From Hymenobacter sediminicola (GTDB taxonomy: Bacteria > Bacteroidota > Bacteroidia > Cytophagales > Hymenobacteraceae), in assembly GCF_014250515.1 (NCBI RefSeq), contig NZ_CP060202.1:2229001-2293000 (forward strand): a stretch of DNA of 64,000 nt, read 5' to 3'. The position numbers were made by a program, and so were the translations under genes. The notes under the pieces were generated by a model that did not search any database, was not told the origin of the DNA, and worked only from the letters and a program-made list of their open reading frames with translations. Positions 1 through 9,101 of the stretch are shown here, piece after piece (the stretch's first letter is position 1; each line of letters opens with the position of its first letter).

Positions 1-1
1 C

Positions 2-1096
2 ATGGTCATCACCATCTCCAACGATGGCTACATCAAGCGCACGGCCCTCAATGAGTACCGTTCGCAGGGCCGTGGCGGCGTAGGGGCCCGTGGCGCCGCT
101 TCCAAGCAGGATGACTTCACGGAACATCTGTTTGTGGCCACCACGCACGAATACCTGCTGTTCTTCACGGAACTGGGCCGTGTATTCTGGCTGAAAGTGT
201 ACGAAGTTCCGGAAGGAGGGAAGGCTGCCAAAGGCCGGCCTATCCAAAACCTGATTGAAATTCCGCGCGAAGATGCGGTGCGCTCTGTGCTCAACGTGCG
301 TGGCCTCCGCGACCCAGACTATCTGGAAAATACTTACCTGATGTTCTGCACCGAGCAGGGTACAGTAAAGAAAACGCCGCTGGAGGCTTACTCGCGGCCG
401 CGTGCAGCCGGTATCAACGCCATTACTATCAACGAAGGCGACCGTCTGCTCGATGTACGCTTGACGAACGGCAATTCCGAAGTAGTAGTGGCGCTGCGTT
501 CCGGCCGGGCCGTACGTTTCCCGGAAGGCAAAGTACGCTCCATGGGCCGTACCGCCGCCGGGGTGCGCGGCATTACGCTGGCCGATGAATCGGACCGGGT
601 AGTTGGTATGGTGTGTGTGTCGGATCCGAGTCAGGAACTGCTGGTGGTATCGGAAAATGGCTACGGCAAACGCTCCGAACTAGACGAATACCGTATCACC
701 AATCGTGGTGGTAAGGGTGTCCGGGCCATGAAAATTACCGAGAAAACCGGGGCGCTGGTAGCCATCAAGGATGTGAATGATACCGATGATTTGATGATCA
801 TCAACAAATCAGGTATTACGATTCGTCTGCGAGTAGCTGATCTGCGCATCATTGGCCGGGCTACACAAGGTGTGCGGCTACTGAAAATCAATGAAGGCGA
901 CGAAATTTCTTCGGTAGCTAAAGTAGCTGCTGAAGAAGATAAGGACCTAGAATCTGATGCTGTTCTCGACGGCGTTCCTGTGGCGGCTGTTGATGCAGAG
1001 CTGCTGGATGCCGAGCCCGATGGAATCGACTCTGATGAGGATGAGGATGAGGACGTTGAGGACACTGATGAGGACGCAACTGACGACGAACTGTAA
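2..1096 (+). CDS. gyrA: DNA gyrase subunit A, C-terminal part (5' end outside window)
   Basis: The reading frame is already open at the window edge, so only the last 364 residues are visible. They form the DNA-wrapping beta-pinwheel of GyrA: repeated blade motifs such as GYIKRT, GTVKKT, GRAVRF, GYGKRS and SGITIRL, with a GyrA-box-like QGRGGVG near residue 22. The breakage-reunion domain with the catalytic Tyr lies upstream of the window. The protein would act with GyrB to introduce negative supercoils. The last 40 or so residues are very acidic (Asp/Glu runs), a tail known to modulate wrapping in some gyrases. ParC is the alternative, but the pinwheel with a GyrA-box and acidic tail fits GyrA better. 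A hairpin terminator follows. Confidence 0.93.
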   Translation: MVITISNDGYIKRTALNEYRSQGRGGVGARGAASKQDDFTEHLFVATTHEYLLFFTELGRVFWLKVYEVPEGGKAAKGRPIQNLIEIPREDAVRSVLNVRGLRDPDYLENTYLMFCTEQGTVKKTPLEAYSRPRAAGINAITINEGDRLLDVRLTNGNSEVVVALRSGRAVRFPEGKVRSMGRTAAGVRGITLADESDRVVGMVCVSDPSQELLVVSENGYGKRSELDEYRITNRGGKGVRAMKITEKTGALVAIKDVNDTDDLMIINKSGITIRLRVADLRIIGRATQGVRLLKINEGDEISSVAKVAAEEDKDLESDAVLDGVPVAAVDAELLDAEPDGIDSDEDEDEDVEDTDEDATDDEL

Positions 1097-1112
1097 GAAA
1101 TTTTAGAAGGCC

Positions 1113-1150
1113 AGAGGCTGGGCGTTTCAAAGCGTCCAGCTTCTTTCTTT
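1113..1150 (+). terminator. Rho-independent terminator after gyrA
   Basis: A stem of about 12 pairs (GAGGCTGGGCG with CGTCCAGCTTC, two G-T wobbles) is followed by TTTCTTT. It lies 17 bases after the gyrA stop. Confidence 0.6.
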
Positions 1151-1246
1151 CAGCCGGGGCAGTAGCAGCGCTGAACTTCGCACCGTATTTCCCCGTTTCC
1201 TGTGCAATTCCTTTCTTTCACCTGAACATTCTTCAGAAAACTCCCT

Positions 1247-2389
1247 ATGAAGAAGCTACTTCTGACGCTTGTCGCTGCGGCGGCGCTGACCTCCGCTTCG
1301 GCCCAAAATTCGGCCGTAACGAATGCCATCCTGAACCAACGCCAAGGCCTGCTCGATAAAGCACGTACTGATATTGACAAGGCAATTGTCAATGAGAAAA
1401 CGCAGGGCAAAGCCAAAACCTGGTTTACCCGTGGTGAAATCTACGAGGGGATGGCCGCCAGCCCAATCTATAGCAAAAACCTGAGTGCCGGTGAAGGCAC
1501 ACGCGTCGCGTTCGAGTCTTACCAGAAAGCTATTCAGCTTGATGGCAAAGACGGAGAATTTGGCAAACAGGCGGTTGCTAAACTTGACAACCTGTATGGC
1601 GCGGCTCTGAACGCCGGCGTAGAAAGCTACAACGGCAAGAACTACGATGAGGCCATTAAGTCGTATAAAATGGCTCAGCAGATCCGTCCACAAGACACGA
1701 CGGCATATCTGTATGCGGCGTATGCTGCGGAAGCTAAGCAGGATTTTACCTCCGCTAGATCCACGTATGATCAGTTGGTGGCGATGAATTATAAGTCGCC
1801 CCAGATGTATGGTCGCATGCTGCAGATTGCTCGCCAGGAAAAGAACGACCAGGAGGCTATGAAAGTAGTGGAGCAAGCGCTGAAAGCGTATCCTAACAAC
1901 AAGGGCTTCATGCTAGAGGAACTCAATATGTATTTGAGTGCTGGCCGTGGCAAAGAAGCGCTTGGCAAAATCGAGCGTGCTATTCAGGCAGACCCTACTA
2001 ACTCTAATCTGTATGCCGTAAAAGGTTCGATTTTGGATCAGGACAAACAGCCTGAGGAAGCGTTGAAAGCGTACCGCAAAGCTGTTGAAATTGATCCGAG
2101 CAATTTTGATGCGAACTTCAACTTAGGGGTATATAGCTTCAACCGAGGCGCTGATATTTTTAAGCGTACCAACAAGATGGACTTGGCGACATACCAGAAG
2201 ACAGGTAAGCGCTTGGAAGCGGAAGGCAAGAAGTATATCTCGGATGCCGTTCCTTACTTCGAAAAAGCAATGGCAATTCAGCCAGAGGATCGTGCTACCA
2301 TTTCCTCACTGCAGAAAGCCTATCAGACTCTAGGACGCACTGCGGATTCGGAGCGTATGATGACCAAGCTGGATGCGCTAAAAAAATAA
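1247..2389 (+). CDS. Secreted tetratricopeptide-repeat protein
   Basis: A 380-residue protein with a clear signal peptide (KKLLLTLVAAAALTSASA, cleavage before QNSA), so probably periplasmic or surface exposed. The rest is a series of TPR-like helical pairs. Recognisable 34-residue units occur around residues 125-160 (YNGKNYDEAIKSYKMAQQIRP), 225-260 and 260-300 (EEALKAYRKAVEIDPSNFDANFNLG), and a last one near 345 (YFEKAMAIQPED). TPR arrays are protein-binding scaffolds, and no catalytic domain is visible. The ATG was chosen because it directly precedes the signal peptide. It lies downstream of gyrA on the same strand but is separated by a terminator. Its specific partner is unknown. Confidence 0.85.
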   Translation: MKKLLLTLVAAAALTSASAQNSAVTNAILNQRQGLLDKARTDIDKAIVNEKTQGKAKTWFTRGEIYEGMAASPIYSKNLSAGEGTRVAFESYQKAIQLDGKDGEFGKQAVAKLDNLYGAALNAGVESYNGKNYDEAIKSYKMAQQIRPQDTTAYLYAAYAAEAKQDFTSARSTYDQLVAMNYKSPQMYGRMLQIARQEKNDQEAMKVVEQALKAYPNNKGFMLEELNMYLSAGRGKEALGKIERAIQADPTNSNLYAVKGSILDQDKQPEEALKAYRKAVEIDPSNFDANFNLGVYSFNRGADIFKRTNKMDLATYQKTGKRLEAEGKKYISDAVPYFEKAMAIQPEDRATISSLQKAYQTLGRTADSERMMTKLDALKK

Positions 2390-3490
2390 CCTTCAGTTGG
2401 TTAACAATGAAAGTGGAGGAGGCACGGATAACTACCGGGCCCCTTTTACTAATCAACACTTAACATAATATAAATTATAAGACAAAACGATATTTATCAA
2501 TATGCGGTGTTTAAGTCTCAGTGTTATGCAGTTGGCCACAATTCATACCTCACTGTCACTTACAGCGTCAAGGACACGTGGCTGGGCCACACCCATCACG
2601 ACTAACGCAAACAGCGAAGACTGAAAAGTACAGCAATACACTGAAACGGAACTCGCCGATTTCAAGCGTTGACGGACGCAATTACGCAGCCTATGTCCAG
2701 GCGAATACGTGACCAGGTAGAAACTTCGGGCTGGAATAAGCGTCTCGCCAACGCGAACAGCATCACAATGCTCGAAACAAACTGAGTCCGAACAATCACC
2801 TAAAGGAATACCAGAATCGTGCGGTTCAGGATCTTTGCGCACTCTGGCGTAGCAAGAAGCAATGCAGAGTACAACCTGTTTACTTGTTGTAAATAGTGTT
2901 TTGGCTGGCGTGACTTGAAGCTTAAAAGTTGCATGTCGCCGTAGTATATCAGCAGCTGTAGTGCGAGGTATACAACCAGAAACCGAACGAGGAACTCACG
3001 GGATGGCTTGGTCACGGCTCCTGCTATAAATATCAAGAGGGTCTGTTAATTCTCTTTGCTCCACTCCTATTCTAATCTACGCTTCAAGTTTTGGTGCAAA
3101 GGCTGGCTGGATGTAGCTGGATTTACTTTAAAACAGGTAGTCATTTAAAGCCTCAGTAATATGCTAGTGCGAAGGACACTTGAGTTGAGTCTAGATGGGT
3201 CTAGCGAGTTACCAGACGCGTAATGGGAAGATTTGACGCCCTCAGATACCTGAACGGTCTCTCCTGCCCGCCCGCTGGCCTTGGAATTAGTGTAGTATAT
3301 ATTTTTGTTGCGATGCTGATTGTGCTTAAACATATATATGAGCGTTGCTAAGCTCTAAATAGTAAAAAAAAGCATAAAAAGTACAAATAAGTATTACTTT
3401 TATTGACTGTTTTGTGCTTTATGCTGCTTGTATATACCATTACTCTTTTTATATTTACTTCCTGTCATTTGTACCTTCCTTCCATATTTT
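2390..3490. other. Gene-poor low-G+C stretch, no supported gene
   Basis: This 1.1-kb stretch is visibly richer in A+T than its flanks, with runs such as those around 2461-2500 and 3355-3410. ORFs on both strands are under 100 codons, show no domain I recognise and lack plausible starts. I saw no terminal inverted repeats, transposase remnants or stable RNA fold that I could name. It may be a decayed gene or a long regulatory region for the gene that begins at 3491. Confidence 0.5.
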
Positions 3491-4525
3491 ATGCCCAAGA
3501 CAATTGATTACCCACGAACCTCTTATGCAGGGGCTTGGGAAGTAGCTGAAGTGGTTGATGACACTGGCGGTAAATGCTCTATTGAGGCATGCGCCAGAAA
3601 GCTAAACCGTAAAGTCAGCGGTTCCTTCAAAGCTATTCTTGGCTCCGCTGTAAAGTTCGGTTTGCTCACCAGTAAGAGAGAGCTACTTACTACAACCAAT
3701 CTGTTTCGTAGAATCAAACACGCCTATGATAAGCAGGAAGAACTGCTTTACCACAGGGAGGCCTTTCTACACCCACCGCTGTTTTCACAAATAAGCCGCA
3801 AGTTTCGGAACAAGGAATTACCTGTCCAGATGTTTGACATCATGCTGATTCGTGAATTCGGAGTAGAAGAAATCAATGCCCAAAACGTAGCCAAAGCATT
3901 TGTTGATGGTGCACGGATGGCAGGCATTCTGGATGAGCGCAATATTATTGCCGACATTGACCACCTAGCCGCCCAGCAAGGCCCACGACGTGAGCTTGCC
4001 AGTGGCGAAATGCCCCTCAACCTGTTTAAGACTACGAATAGTCCTGCAGCAACATCTTCTGCCTCCTCTATTCCTGCTGCAGCATATCCTGAAGCAAGCC
4101 CTTTAGACTCCCAGGAACACGCCCCTATTGATAGCATATCGGAAAAACAGGGCTTTGTACCGGAACCCTCTTCTAAACCGAGTACTGAAGCTCTACGGGA
4201 TACAGATCCTGTGTCTGCCTTATTTGGGTTAAATCGCTCGTCTACCGCTTCCGCTTCACAGTCTATTTCTACAGCACCTCTTGTACCATCAGCTACAGCA
4301 GTATCAGCTAACTCCAACATTCCAGCTAATGAGCCTTCCCGTTCCATGCCTGCTACCACCGCGCCAGGTCGAACCCCTGAATTGGAAGCACCAGTGGCCG
4401 GAGGCTATATTATTCGTATTGCCGGTCCTGGTCTGGACACTCAATTAGATATTCAGGATGTAGATGACCTCGAAATCGTCAGGATTTTACTTGAAAAAAT
4501 TAGAAAAAACCTGACGATTAAATAA
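3491..4525 (+). CDS. Hypothetical protein with N-terminal winged-helix-like region and Pro/Ser/Ala linker
   Basis: A protein of 344 residues that I do not recognise as a named family. The first 165 residues are well ordered and basic. They resemble a duplicated helix-turn-helix or winged-helix arrangement (residues 14-65, with CSIEACARKL...FKAILGSAVKFGLL). The middle, about 180-310, is a low-complexity Pro/Ser/Thr/Ala linker. A short C-terminal segment (GGYIIRIAGPGLDTQLDIQDVDDLEIVRILLEKI, split here by function only) looks folded. The in-frame TTG at 3428 would add a hydrophobic 21-residue stretch. ATG 3491 was preferred because the ordered domain starts there. The gene sits after a gene-poor region and has lower G+C than its neighbours, which may reflect transfer. 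Confidence 0.6.
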   Translation: MPKTIDYPRTSYAGAWEVAEVVDDTGGKCSIEACARKLNRKVSGSFKAILGSAVKFGLLTSKRELLTTTNLFRRIKHAYDKQEELLYHREAFLHPPLFSQISRKFRNKELPVQMFDIMLIREFGVEEINAQNVAKAFVDGARMAGILDERNIIADIDHLAAQQGPRRELASGEMPLNLFKTTNSPAATSSASSIPAAAYPEASPLDSQEHAPIDSISEKQGFVPEPSSKPSTEALRDTDPVSALFGLNRSSTASASQSISTAPLVPSATAVSANSNIPANEPSRSMPATTAPGRTPELEAPVAGGYIIRIAGPGLDTQLDIQDVDDLEIVRILLEKIRKNLTIK

Positions 4526-4554
4526 TTACATCTAATCGTAACATCAGTCATAAA

Positions 4555-4603
4555 AAAACCGCCCGCTCCTGACTGCTTACACTAGCTAAGAGCGGGCGGT
4601 TTT
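4555..4603. terminator. Bidirectional terminator between 3491-4525 and the his operon
   Basis: Perfect 14-base arms (AAAACCGCCCGCTC and its complement) around a 21-base loop, with A-run before and T-run after. It can end both the plus-strand gene and the minus-strand his operon. Confidence 0.85.
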
Positions 4604-4613
4604 ATCTTCCCGG

Positions 4614-5252
4614 CTACTCCCGACGCACGCCGCCGGAAATGATTGTATGGCGCTGCTTAAGCACTTCCACCACGTCTTCCAGCGAGAGGCCTGAGGCCGT
4701 TAGCAGTACCAACAAATGGTAAAGCAAGTCGGCAACCTCACCTTTAAGCCCTTCCACGTTGCCACCCACGGCGTCAATGACGGTTTCCACGGCCTCCTCT
4801 CCCACTTTCTGGGCGATTTTGGGCATACCCTTGCGGAACAGGGAGGCGGTGTATGACTTGGGGTCTTCATCGGGGTGCTGGTGGCGACGCTGCACCAGGC
4901 GCTCCAGCTCCGCCACAAAGCTCACGGCCGGAGCCGGATAGTGCGTCTGCTGGGGCTGTTCGAAGCAGCTGGTGTTACCCCGGTGGCAGGTGGGACCGTC
5001 GGGGCGGGCCAGGATAAGCAGGGCGTCCTGGTCGCAGTCCTCGTGCTCACTGACTACGGTGAGGTAGTTGCCGGACGTTTCGCCCTTGGTCCAAAGGCGT
5101 TGCTTGGAGCGAGAAAAGAACGTCACGCGGCCCGTCTGGCGGGTGACACGCTGCGCTTCCTCGTTCTGGTAGCCTAGCATCAGCACCTGCCCCGTGTGGG
5201 CATCCTGCACAATGACGGGAATCAGCCCATCGGGCATTTTGGCAAAATCCAT
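4614..5252 (-). CDS. hisIE: Bifunctional phosphoribosyl-AMP cyclohydrolase / phosphoribosyl-ATP pyrophosphatase
   Basis: Cytoplasmic enzyme of 212 residues carrying out steps 2 and 3 of histidine synthesis. The N-terminal HisI half (1-105) contains the metal-binding signature EDCDQDALL and the later CHRGNTSCF cysteine pair. The C-terminal HisE half (about 115-212) has the helical pyrophosphatase motifs GEEAVETVIDA and EVADLLYHLLVLL. Length matches the usual fused form. It is the last gene of the minus-strand his operon, 92 bases after hisF, and the intervening gap is occupied by a palindromic repeat. A bidirectional terminator follows ten bases after the stop codon. Confidence 0.95.
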   Translation of the reverse strand: MDFAKMPDGLIPVIVQDAHTGQVLMLGYQNEEAQRVTRQTGRVTFFSRSKQRLWTKGETSGNYLTVVSEHEDCDQDALLILARPDGPTCHRGNTSCFEQPQQTHYPAPAVSFVAELERLVQRRHQHPDEDPKSYTASLFRKGMPKIAQKVGEEAVETVIDAVGGNVEGLKGEVADLLYHLLVLLTASGLSLEDVVEVLKQRHTIISGGVRRE

Positions 5253-5259
5253 TAGCTTA

Positions 5260-5340
5260 GTTGTCAGTTATTGGTTATTGGTTGTCAGTACCGGCGCAAG
5301 CGTCACATTCTCTGACAACTGACAACCAATAACTGACAAC
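5260..5340. repeat. Palindromic repeat in the hisF-hisIE gap
   Basis: Inverted arms of 29 bases at 5260-5288 and 5312-5340, four mismatches, built from GTTGTCAGTTATTGGTT-type words. Related palindromes lie at 6110, 26842 and 46417. It fills nearly the whole gap between the two genes. Confidence 0.7.
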
Positions 5341-5344
5341 TCAT

Positions 5345-6103
5345 TTACAGCCGCACGGCAATGCCGTCGTGGCGCAGGTGTTCTTTTAGCTCGCGGATGC
5401 CGATTTCGCCGAAGTGGAAGATGCTGGCGGCGAGGCCAGCATCGGCGTGGGCCTGCTGGAACACGTTGGTAAAATCCTGCTTGGAGCCCGCGCCGCCGCT
5501 GGCAATGACCGGGATGGTCACGGCCCGGCTCACGGCCCCGGTGATATCCAGCGCGAAGCCGTCCTTGGTGCCGTCATTGCTCATGGAGGTCAGCAGGATT
5601 TCGCCCGCGCCCCGCTCAGCGGCTTCCCGACACCACTGCACCGCGTCGCGGCTGGTGTTGTGGGTGCCGGCCCGGGTGTAGATCTGCCAGCCGTCGGCGT
5701 CGTTGTAGCGAGCATCGGCGGCCACCACAATGCACTGGGAGCCGAAGCGGGCGGCCAACTCATCAATCAGCTCGGGACGCGCCAAAGCGGCCGAGTTGAT
5801 GCTCACTTTATCGGCCCCGTTCATGAGCAGGGCCTCCACATCGGACACAGTGCCGATGCCACCGCCCACGGTAAACGGAATGTCCAGCTCCCGGGCCACG
5901 TCACGCACCAGGGCCACGAGCGTGGTACGCTTCTGGTTGGTGGCGGTGATATCGAGGAACACCAGCTCATCGGCCCCCTCGAGGGCGTAGCGGGCAGCCA
6001 GGGCCACCGGGTCGCCGGCGTCGCGCAGGCCCTCAAAGCGCACCCCTTTCACGGTGCGCCCGTCCTTCACGTCGAGGCAGGGTATGATTCGTTTGGTTAG
6101 CAT
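5345..6103 (-). CDS. hisF: Imidazole glycerol phosphate synthase, cyclase subunit
   Basis: A 252-residue TIM-barrel enzyme, the usual HisF length. It begins [23 protein letters not shown], in which the Asp of CLDVKDG is the first catalytic Asp. The second catalytic Asp lies in the [14 protein letters not shown] segment. Phosphate-binding loops are VGGGIGT and ASGGAG. HisF closes the imidazole ring using ammonia channelled from the HisH glutaminase encoded two genes upstream, giving IGP and AICAR. It is followed by hisIE after 92 bases. Confidence 0.97.
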   Translation of the reverse strand: MLTKRIIPCLDVKDGRTVKGVRFEGLRDAGDPVALAARYALEGADELVFLDITATNQKRTTLVALVRDVARELDIPFTVGGGIGTVSDVEALLMNGADKVSINSAALARPELIDELAARFGSQCIVVAADARYNDADGWQIYTRAGTHNTSRDAVQWCREAAERGAGEILLTSMSNDGTKDGFALDITGAVSRAVTIPVIASGGAGSKQDFTNVFQQAHADAGLAASIFHFGEIGIRELKEHLRHDGIAVRL

Positions 6104-6109
6104 GCTTGT

Positions 6110-6214
6110 TTTTTAGTTGTCAGTGGTTCGTTATCAGTTGTCAGTGATTGTATGGTTTATTGCCGGCTGACTACATCGAGAGTGGACAAGCAACGAACAA
6201 CTGATAACTAAAAA
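6110..6214. repeat. Palindromic repeat in the hisA-hisF gap
   Basis: Outer arms TTTTTAGTTGTCAGTGG... (6110-6133) and its imperfect complement (6191-6214), 24 bases with about four mismatches. It uses the same GTTGTCAG/GTTATCAG words as the repeat at 5260 and fills the gap. Confidence 0.65.
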
Positions 6215-6219
6215 CGAAA

Positions 6220-6936
6220 TCATAGCCAGGGCTGCAGCTGCTCCAGCGTGATGGTGCCTTCGTAGATGGCTTTGCCGATGATGGCCCCGTGCATGCCCAC
6301 GGCGGCCAGGGCCTCTACGTCGGCAATGGTGGTTACGCCGCCGCTGGCAATGAGGCGGGCGGCGGGCAGCTGCTCGCGCAGCTCGGTGTAGGTGGCCAGC
6401 GACGGGCCCTGGAGCTTGCCGTCCTTGCTCACATCGGTACAGATGAAGGTGGTGGCCCCGCTGGCCAGGTAGCCTTCCACAAACTCGCGCAGGGTCCGCT
6501 CGCTCTGCTCGGCCCAGGCGTTAATGGAAATGTGGTTGTCGCGGTAGTCGGCCCCGATGATGATACGGTCGGCCCCGAAGGTGCGGAGCCAGCCATGCAC
6601 GATTTCCGGCTCGCGCACGGCAATGCTGCCGGCGGTAATCTGCCGGGACCCGGCGTCGAAGGCCTGGCGCACGGCTTCCTCACACTGCAGCCCGCCCCCA
6701 AAGTCGATGTGCAGGCTGGTGTGGCGGGCAATGCGCTCCAGCACGGGCAGGTTCACGGGGCGCTTGGCTCGGGCACCATCGAGGTCCACCAGATGCAGGC
6801 GCTTCACGCCGGCGGCCTCGAAGCGTTGGGCCACGGCCAGCGGGTCGGCGTCGTAAGTGGTCTGCTGGGCAAAGTCGCCCTCCGTCAGGCGCACGCACTG
6901 GCCGTTGATGAGGTCAATAGCGGGAATGATTTCCAT
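6220..6936 (-). CDS. hisA: ProFAR isomerase (phosphoribosylformimino-AICAR-phosphate isomerase)
   Basis: A 238-residue TIM barrel, homologous to HisF. The start at 6936 gives the canonical MEIIPAIDLINGQCVRLTEGDF (first 20 residues matter), with the catalytic Asp in AIDL. The second catalytic Asp is in CTDVSKDGKLQGP. Phosphate loops are FGGGL and ASGGV. An upstream in-frame start would only add 16 unconserved residues that overlap the palindromic gap. HisA catalyses the Amadori rearrangement before the HisFH step. It lies between hisH and hisF, as in many operons. Confidence 0.96.
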   Translation of the reverse strand: MEIIPAIDLINGQCVRLTEGDFAQQTTYDADPLAVAQRFEAAGVKRLHLVDLDGARAKRPVNLPVLERIARHTSLHIDFGGGLQCEEAVRQAFDAGSRQITAGSIAVREPEIVHGWLRTFGADRIIIGADYRDNHISINAWAEQSERTLREFVEGYLASGATTFICTDVSKDGKLQGPSLATYTELREQLPAARLIASGGVTTIADVEALAAVGMHGAIIGKAIYEGTITLEQLQPWL

Positions 6937-6978
6937 TGTATTGTTTGTACTTGGTTGCTGGAAGCGGATCATAAGAAC

Positions 6979-7112
6979 GGTCATGCTGAGTGAAGCCGGA
7001 GGCGCAATCGAATCTCTAGCTGACTAATCAATTAGCCTTGCAACGAAGCGGTAGAGATGCTTCGACTGCGGCTGCGCACCTGGCTCAATCCGCCACATGC
7101 TCAGCATGACGC
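6979..7112. repeat. Dispersed GTCATGCTGAG palindromic element in the hisH-hisA gap
   Basis: Terminal words GGTCATGCTGAG (6979-6990) and CTCAGCATGACG (7100-7111) face each other, and an internal segment carries AGAGATGCTTCGACT. The same outer and inner words recur at 8970-9070 and 10281-10317, always in his intercistronic gaps. Confidence 0.7.
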
Positions 7113-7127
7113 TCGTTTATCACCAGC

Positions 7128-7718
7128 TTACAGCTTGAGAAAGTTTTCCAGGATGCGGGTGCCGACGGGGCCGCTCTTTTCGGTGTGGAACTGCACGGCG
7201 TAGAAGTTCTCGTGCTGCACGGCGGCGCTGAACGGCGCGGGATACGCGGCCTCGGCAATAGTATACCCGCCCACGGGAGCGTAGTAGCTGTGCACAAAGT
7301 ACACGTAGTCCTCGGCGCTGAGGCCCTCAAACAGCGGACCGCGCAACGTCTGCAGATTGTTCCAGCCCATGTGCGGCACTTTGTGCTCCGGCGTGGCCGG
7401 AAAGTGCACCACATCAAAGGGTAGAATATTGAGCAGCTCGGTACCCCCGCCCTCCTGGGTATGGCGGCCCAGCAGCTGCATGCCCAGGCAGATGCCCAGG
7501 AACGGTTGAGTAAGCGTGGGCAGCAGCTCGTGCAGACCCTGGGCCCGCAGCTCCCGCATAGCCGAAGCCGCCTCGCCTTCTCCCGGGAACAGCACCTTAT
7601 CGGCGCGGCGAATCACGTCGTGGTCGGCCGTGAGCGTGGCCTGCACGCCCAGTCGTTCCAGCGCAAATAACACCGACTGCACATTGCCGCCTTTGTAATC
7701 AATGATAGCTATTTTCAT
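7128..7718 (-). CDS. hisH: Imidazole glycerol phosphate synthase, glutamine amidotransferase subunit
   Basis: Class-I glutaminase of 196 residues. The nucleophile Cys sits in FLGICLGMQLLG, and the His/Glu pair in VQFHTEKSGPVG near the C-terminus completes the triad. The oxyanion strand starts with the FPGEGEA loop (PGVG in many homologues). HisH hydrolyses glutamine and delivers ammonia to HisF, whose gene is two positions downstream. The start gives MKIAIIDYKGGNVQSV, typical of the family. The gap to hisA holds a dispersed palindromic element. Confidence 0.96.
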   Translation of the reverse strand: MKIAIIDYKGGNVQSVLFALERLGVQATLTADHDVIRRADKVLFPGEGEAASAMRELRAQGLHELLPTLTQPFLGICLGMQLLGRHTQEGGGTELLNILPFDVVHFPATPEHKVPHMGWNNLQTLRGPLFEGLSAEDYVYFVHSYYAPVGGYTIAEAAYPAPFSAAVQHENFYAVQFHTEKSGPVGTRILENFLKL

Positions 7719-7818
7719 TTGAGAATATCAAAAATCAGCAGATGCTTATTCTTATGTTTAAAAGAAGTGTAAAGCCGGACAGTTATGCATGCAAATCCCG
7801 CGCAACCAGCTCTTTATC

Positions 7819-7836
7819 CATTTGTTTATACAAATG
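7819..7836. repeat. Small hairpin in the hisB-hisH gap
   Basis: CATTTGT and ACAAATG around a four-base loop, just after the hisB stop codon. It is the shortest of the seven palindromes that occupy the his operon gaps. Confidence 0.45.
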
Positions 7837-7842
7837 AATAAA

Positions 7843-8955
7843 CTACAGAATGCCTTTGGTGCTGGGGATTTCCATGCGGCCGGCGTCGCGCACCAGGGCT
7901 ATTTTGATGGACTTGGCTACGGCCTTGAAAATGGCTTCGATCTTGTGGTGCTCGTTCTGGCCCTCGGCTTTGATGTTGAGGTTGCAGCGGGCGGCATCGG
8001 AGAAGCTCTTGAAGAAATGGTAAAACATTTCGCAGGGCATATCCCCTACTTTCTCACGCTTAAACTCGGCGTCCCACACAATCCAGGGGCGGCCCGAGAA
8101 GTCGATGGCGGCCTGGGCCAGCACGTCGTCCATGGGCAGCAGGAAACCGTAGCGGGCCAGGCCGCGCTTGTCGCCGAGGGCCTGGGTGAAGGCTTCGCCA
8201 AGGGCAATGGCCGTGTCCTCGATGGTGTGATGCTCGTCGATGTGCAGATCACCTTGTACCGTGATGCGCATATCCACGCCCGAGTGCTTGCTGAGCTGGT
8301 CGAGCATGTGGTCGAAGAAGCCCAGGCCGGTGTGCATCTCGGGGCGGCCGTTGCCGTCGAGGTTCAGCTCGATGCTGATTTTGGTTTCATTCGTGTCGCG
8401 TTGTACCACGGCGGTGCGGGCGGGCAGCCGCAGAAACTGGTATATTTTTTCCCAGCTTATGGTGGTCAGCGCGGCGCGCTCGTCGCCCTCCCCTTCCGGC
8501 TTCAGCAGGATAGACAGGCAGCCCAGGTTCTGGGCCAGCTCCACGTCGGTCAGCCGGTCGCCGATGACGAAGGAGTTTTTGAGGTCGTAACCGCTGCCTT
8601 CGCCTAGGTACTGGGTGAGCATGCCGGTGCCGGGCTTACGGGTGGGTAGGTTCTCTTGGGGGAAGCTCCGGTCGATGTGCTCGCGCACGAACTCCACTCC
8701 TTCCGAACGCAGCACGTCGAGCATCATATTGTGCGCCGGCCAGAAGGTATCCTCCGGGAAGCTGGCGGTGCCGAGGCCGTCCTGGTTGCTCACCAGCACC
8801 AGCTCGTAATCCAGCTCGCGGGCAATGCGGGCCAAGCCGGTGATGGCACCGGGCACAAACTGAAATTTTTCCCGCGTCAGCGCGTCCACCTGAAAATCCG
8901 TCGGCGGCTCGATGAGGATAGTGCCGTCGCGGTCAATGAAGAGTACTTTTTTCAT
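7843..8955 (-). CDS. hisB: Bifunctional histidinol-phosphatase / imidazoleglycerol-phosphate dehydratase
   Basis: A 370-residue fused enzyme. Residues 1-165 are a HAD phosphatase: FIDRDGTI carries the nucleophile and acid/base Asp pair, with VSNQDG and [12 protein letters not shown] as motifs II and III. Residues 175-370 are the manganese-dependent dehydratase with [27 protein letters not shown] and the later [10 protein letters not shown] histidine cluster. It performs steps 6 and 8 of the pathway. This fused form is typical of enterobacteria and Bacteroidetes. It follows hisC after 146 bases containing a palindromic element. Confidence 0.97.
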   Translation of the reverse strand: MKKVLFIDRDGTILIEPPTDFQVDALTREKFQFVPGAITGLARIARELDYELVLVSNQDGLGTASFPEDTFWPAHNMMLDVLRSEGVEFVREHIDRSFPQENLPTRKPGTGMLTQYLGEGSGYDLKNSFVIGDRLTDVELAQNLGCLSILLKPEGEGDERAALTTISWEKIYQFLRLPARTAVVQRDTNETKISIELNLDGNGRPEMHTGLGFFDHMLDQLSKHSGVDMRITVQGDLHIDEHHTIEDTAIALGEAFTQALGDKRGLARYGFLLPMDDVLAQAAIDFSGRPWIVWDAEFKREKVGDMPCEMFYHFFKSFSDAARCNLNIKAEGQNEHHKIEAIFKAVAKSIKIALVRDAGRMEIPSTKGIL

Positions 8956-8969
8956 ATTTGATTTAAGAA

Positions 8970-9070
8970 GTCATTGTCAGCCTGAGCCTCATCAAAGCAT
9001 CCCTGCCTCTGACTACTCAATCTATTGCAACGAATCGGTAAAGATGCTTCGGCAAGCTCAGCATGACGGT
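8970..9070. repeat. Dispersed palindromic element in the hisC-hisB gap
   Basis: Starts with GTCATTGTCAGCCTGAGC and ends with GCTCAGCATGACGG. It carries the internal AAGATGCTTCGGCAAG and TATTGCAACGAATCGGTA segments, which resemble the element at 6979-7112. Confidence 0.7.
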
Positions 9071-9101
9071 CTTTATTCATTACTCCACTCCACTCCTTTC
9101 C

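Noticed and set aside
2521..3036. Short ORFs in the gene-poor region
   Set aside because: All are under 100 codons, on both strands, with no domain, no signal peptide and no promoter box. They fit random open frames.
3428..3490. TTG start adding a hydrophobic 21-residue segment to the 3491 protein
   Set aside because: The segment lies in the A+T-rich upstream region, lacks a cleavage site, and the ordered domain begins at the ATG.
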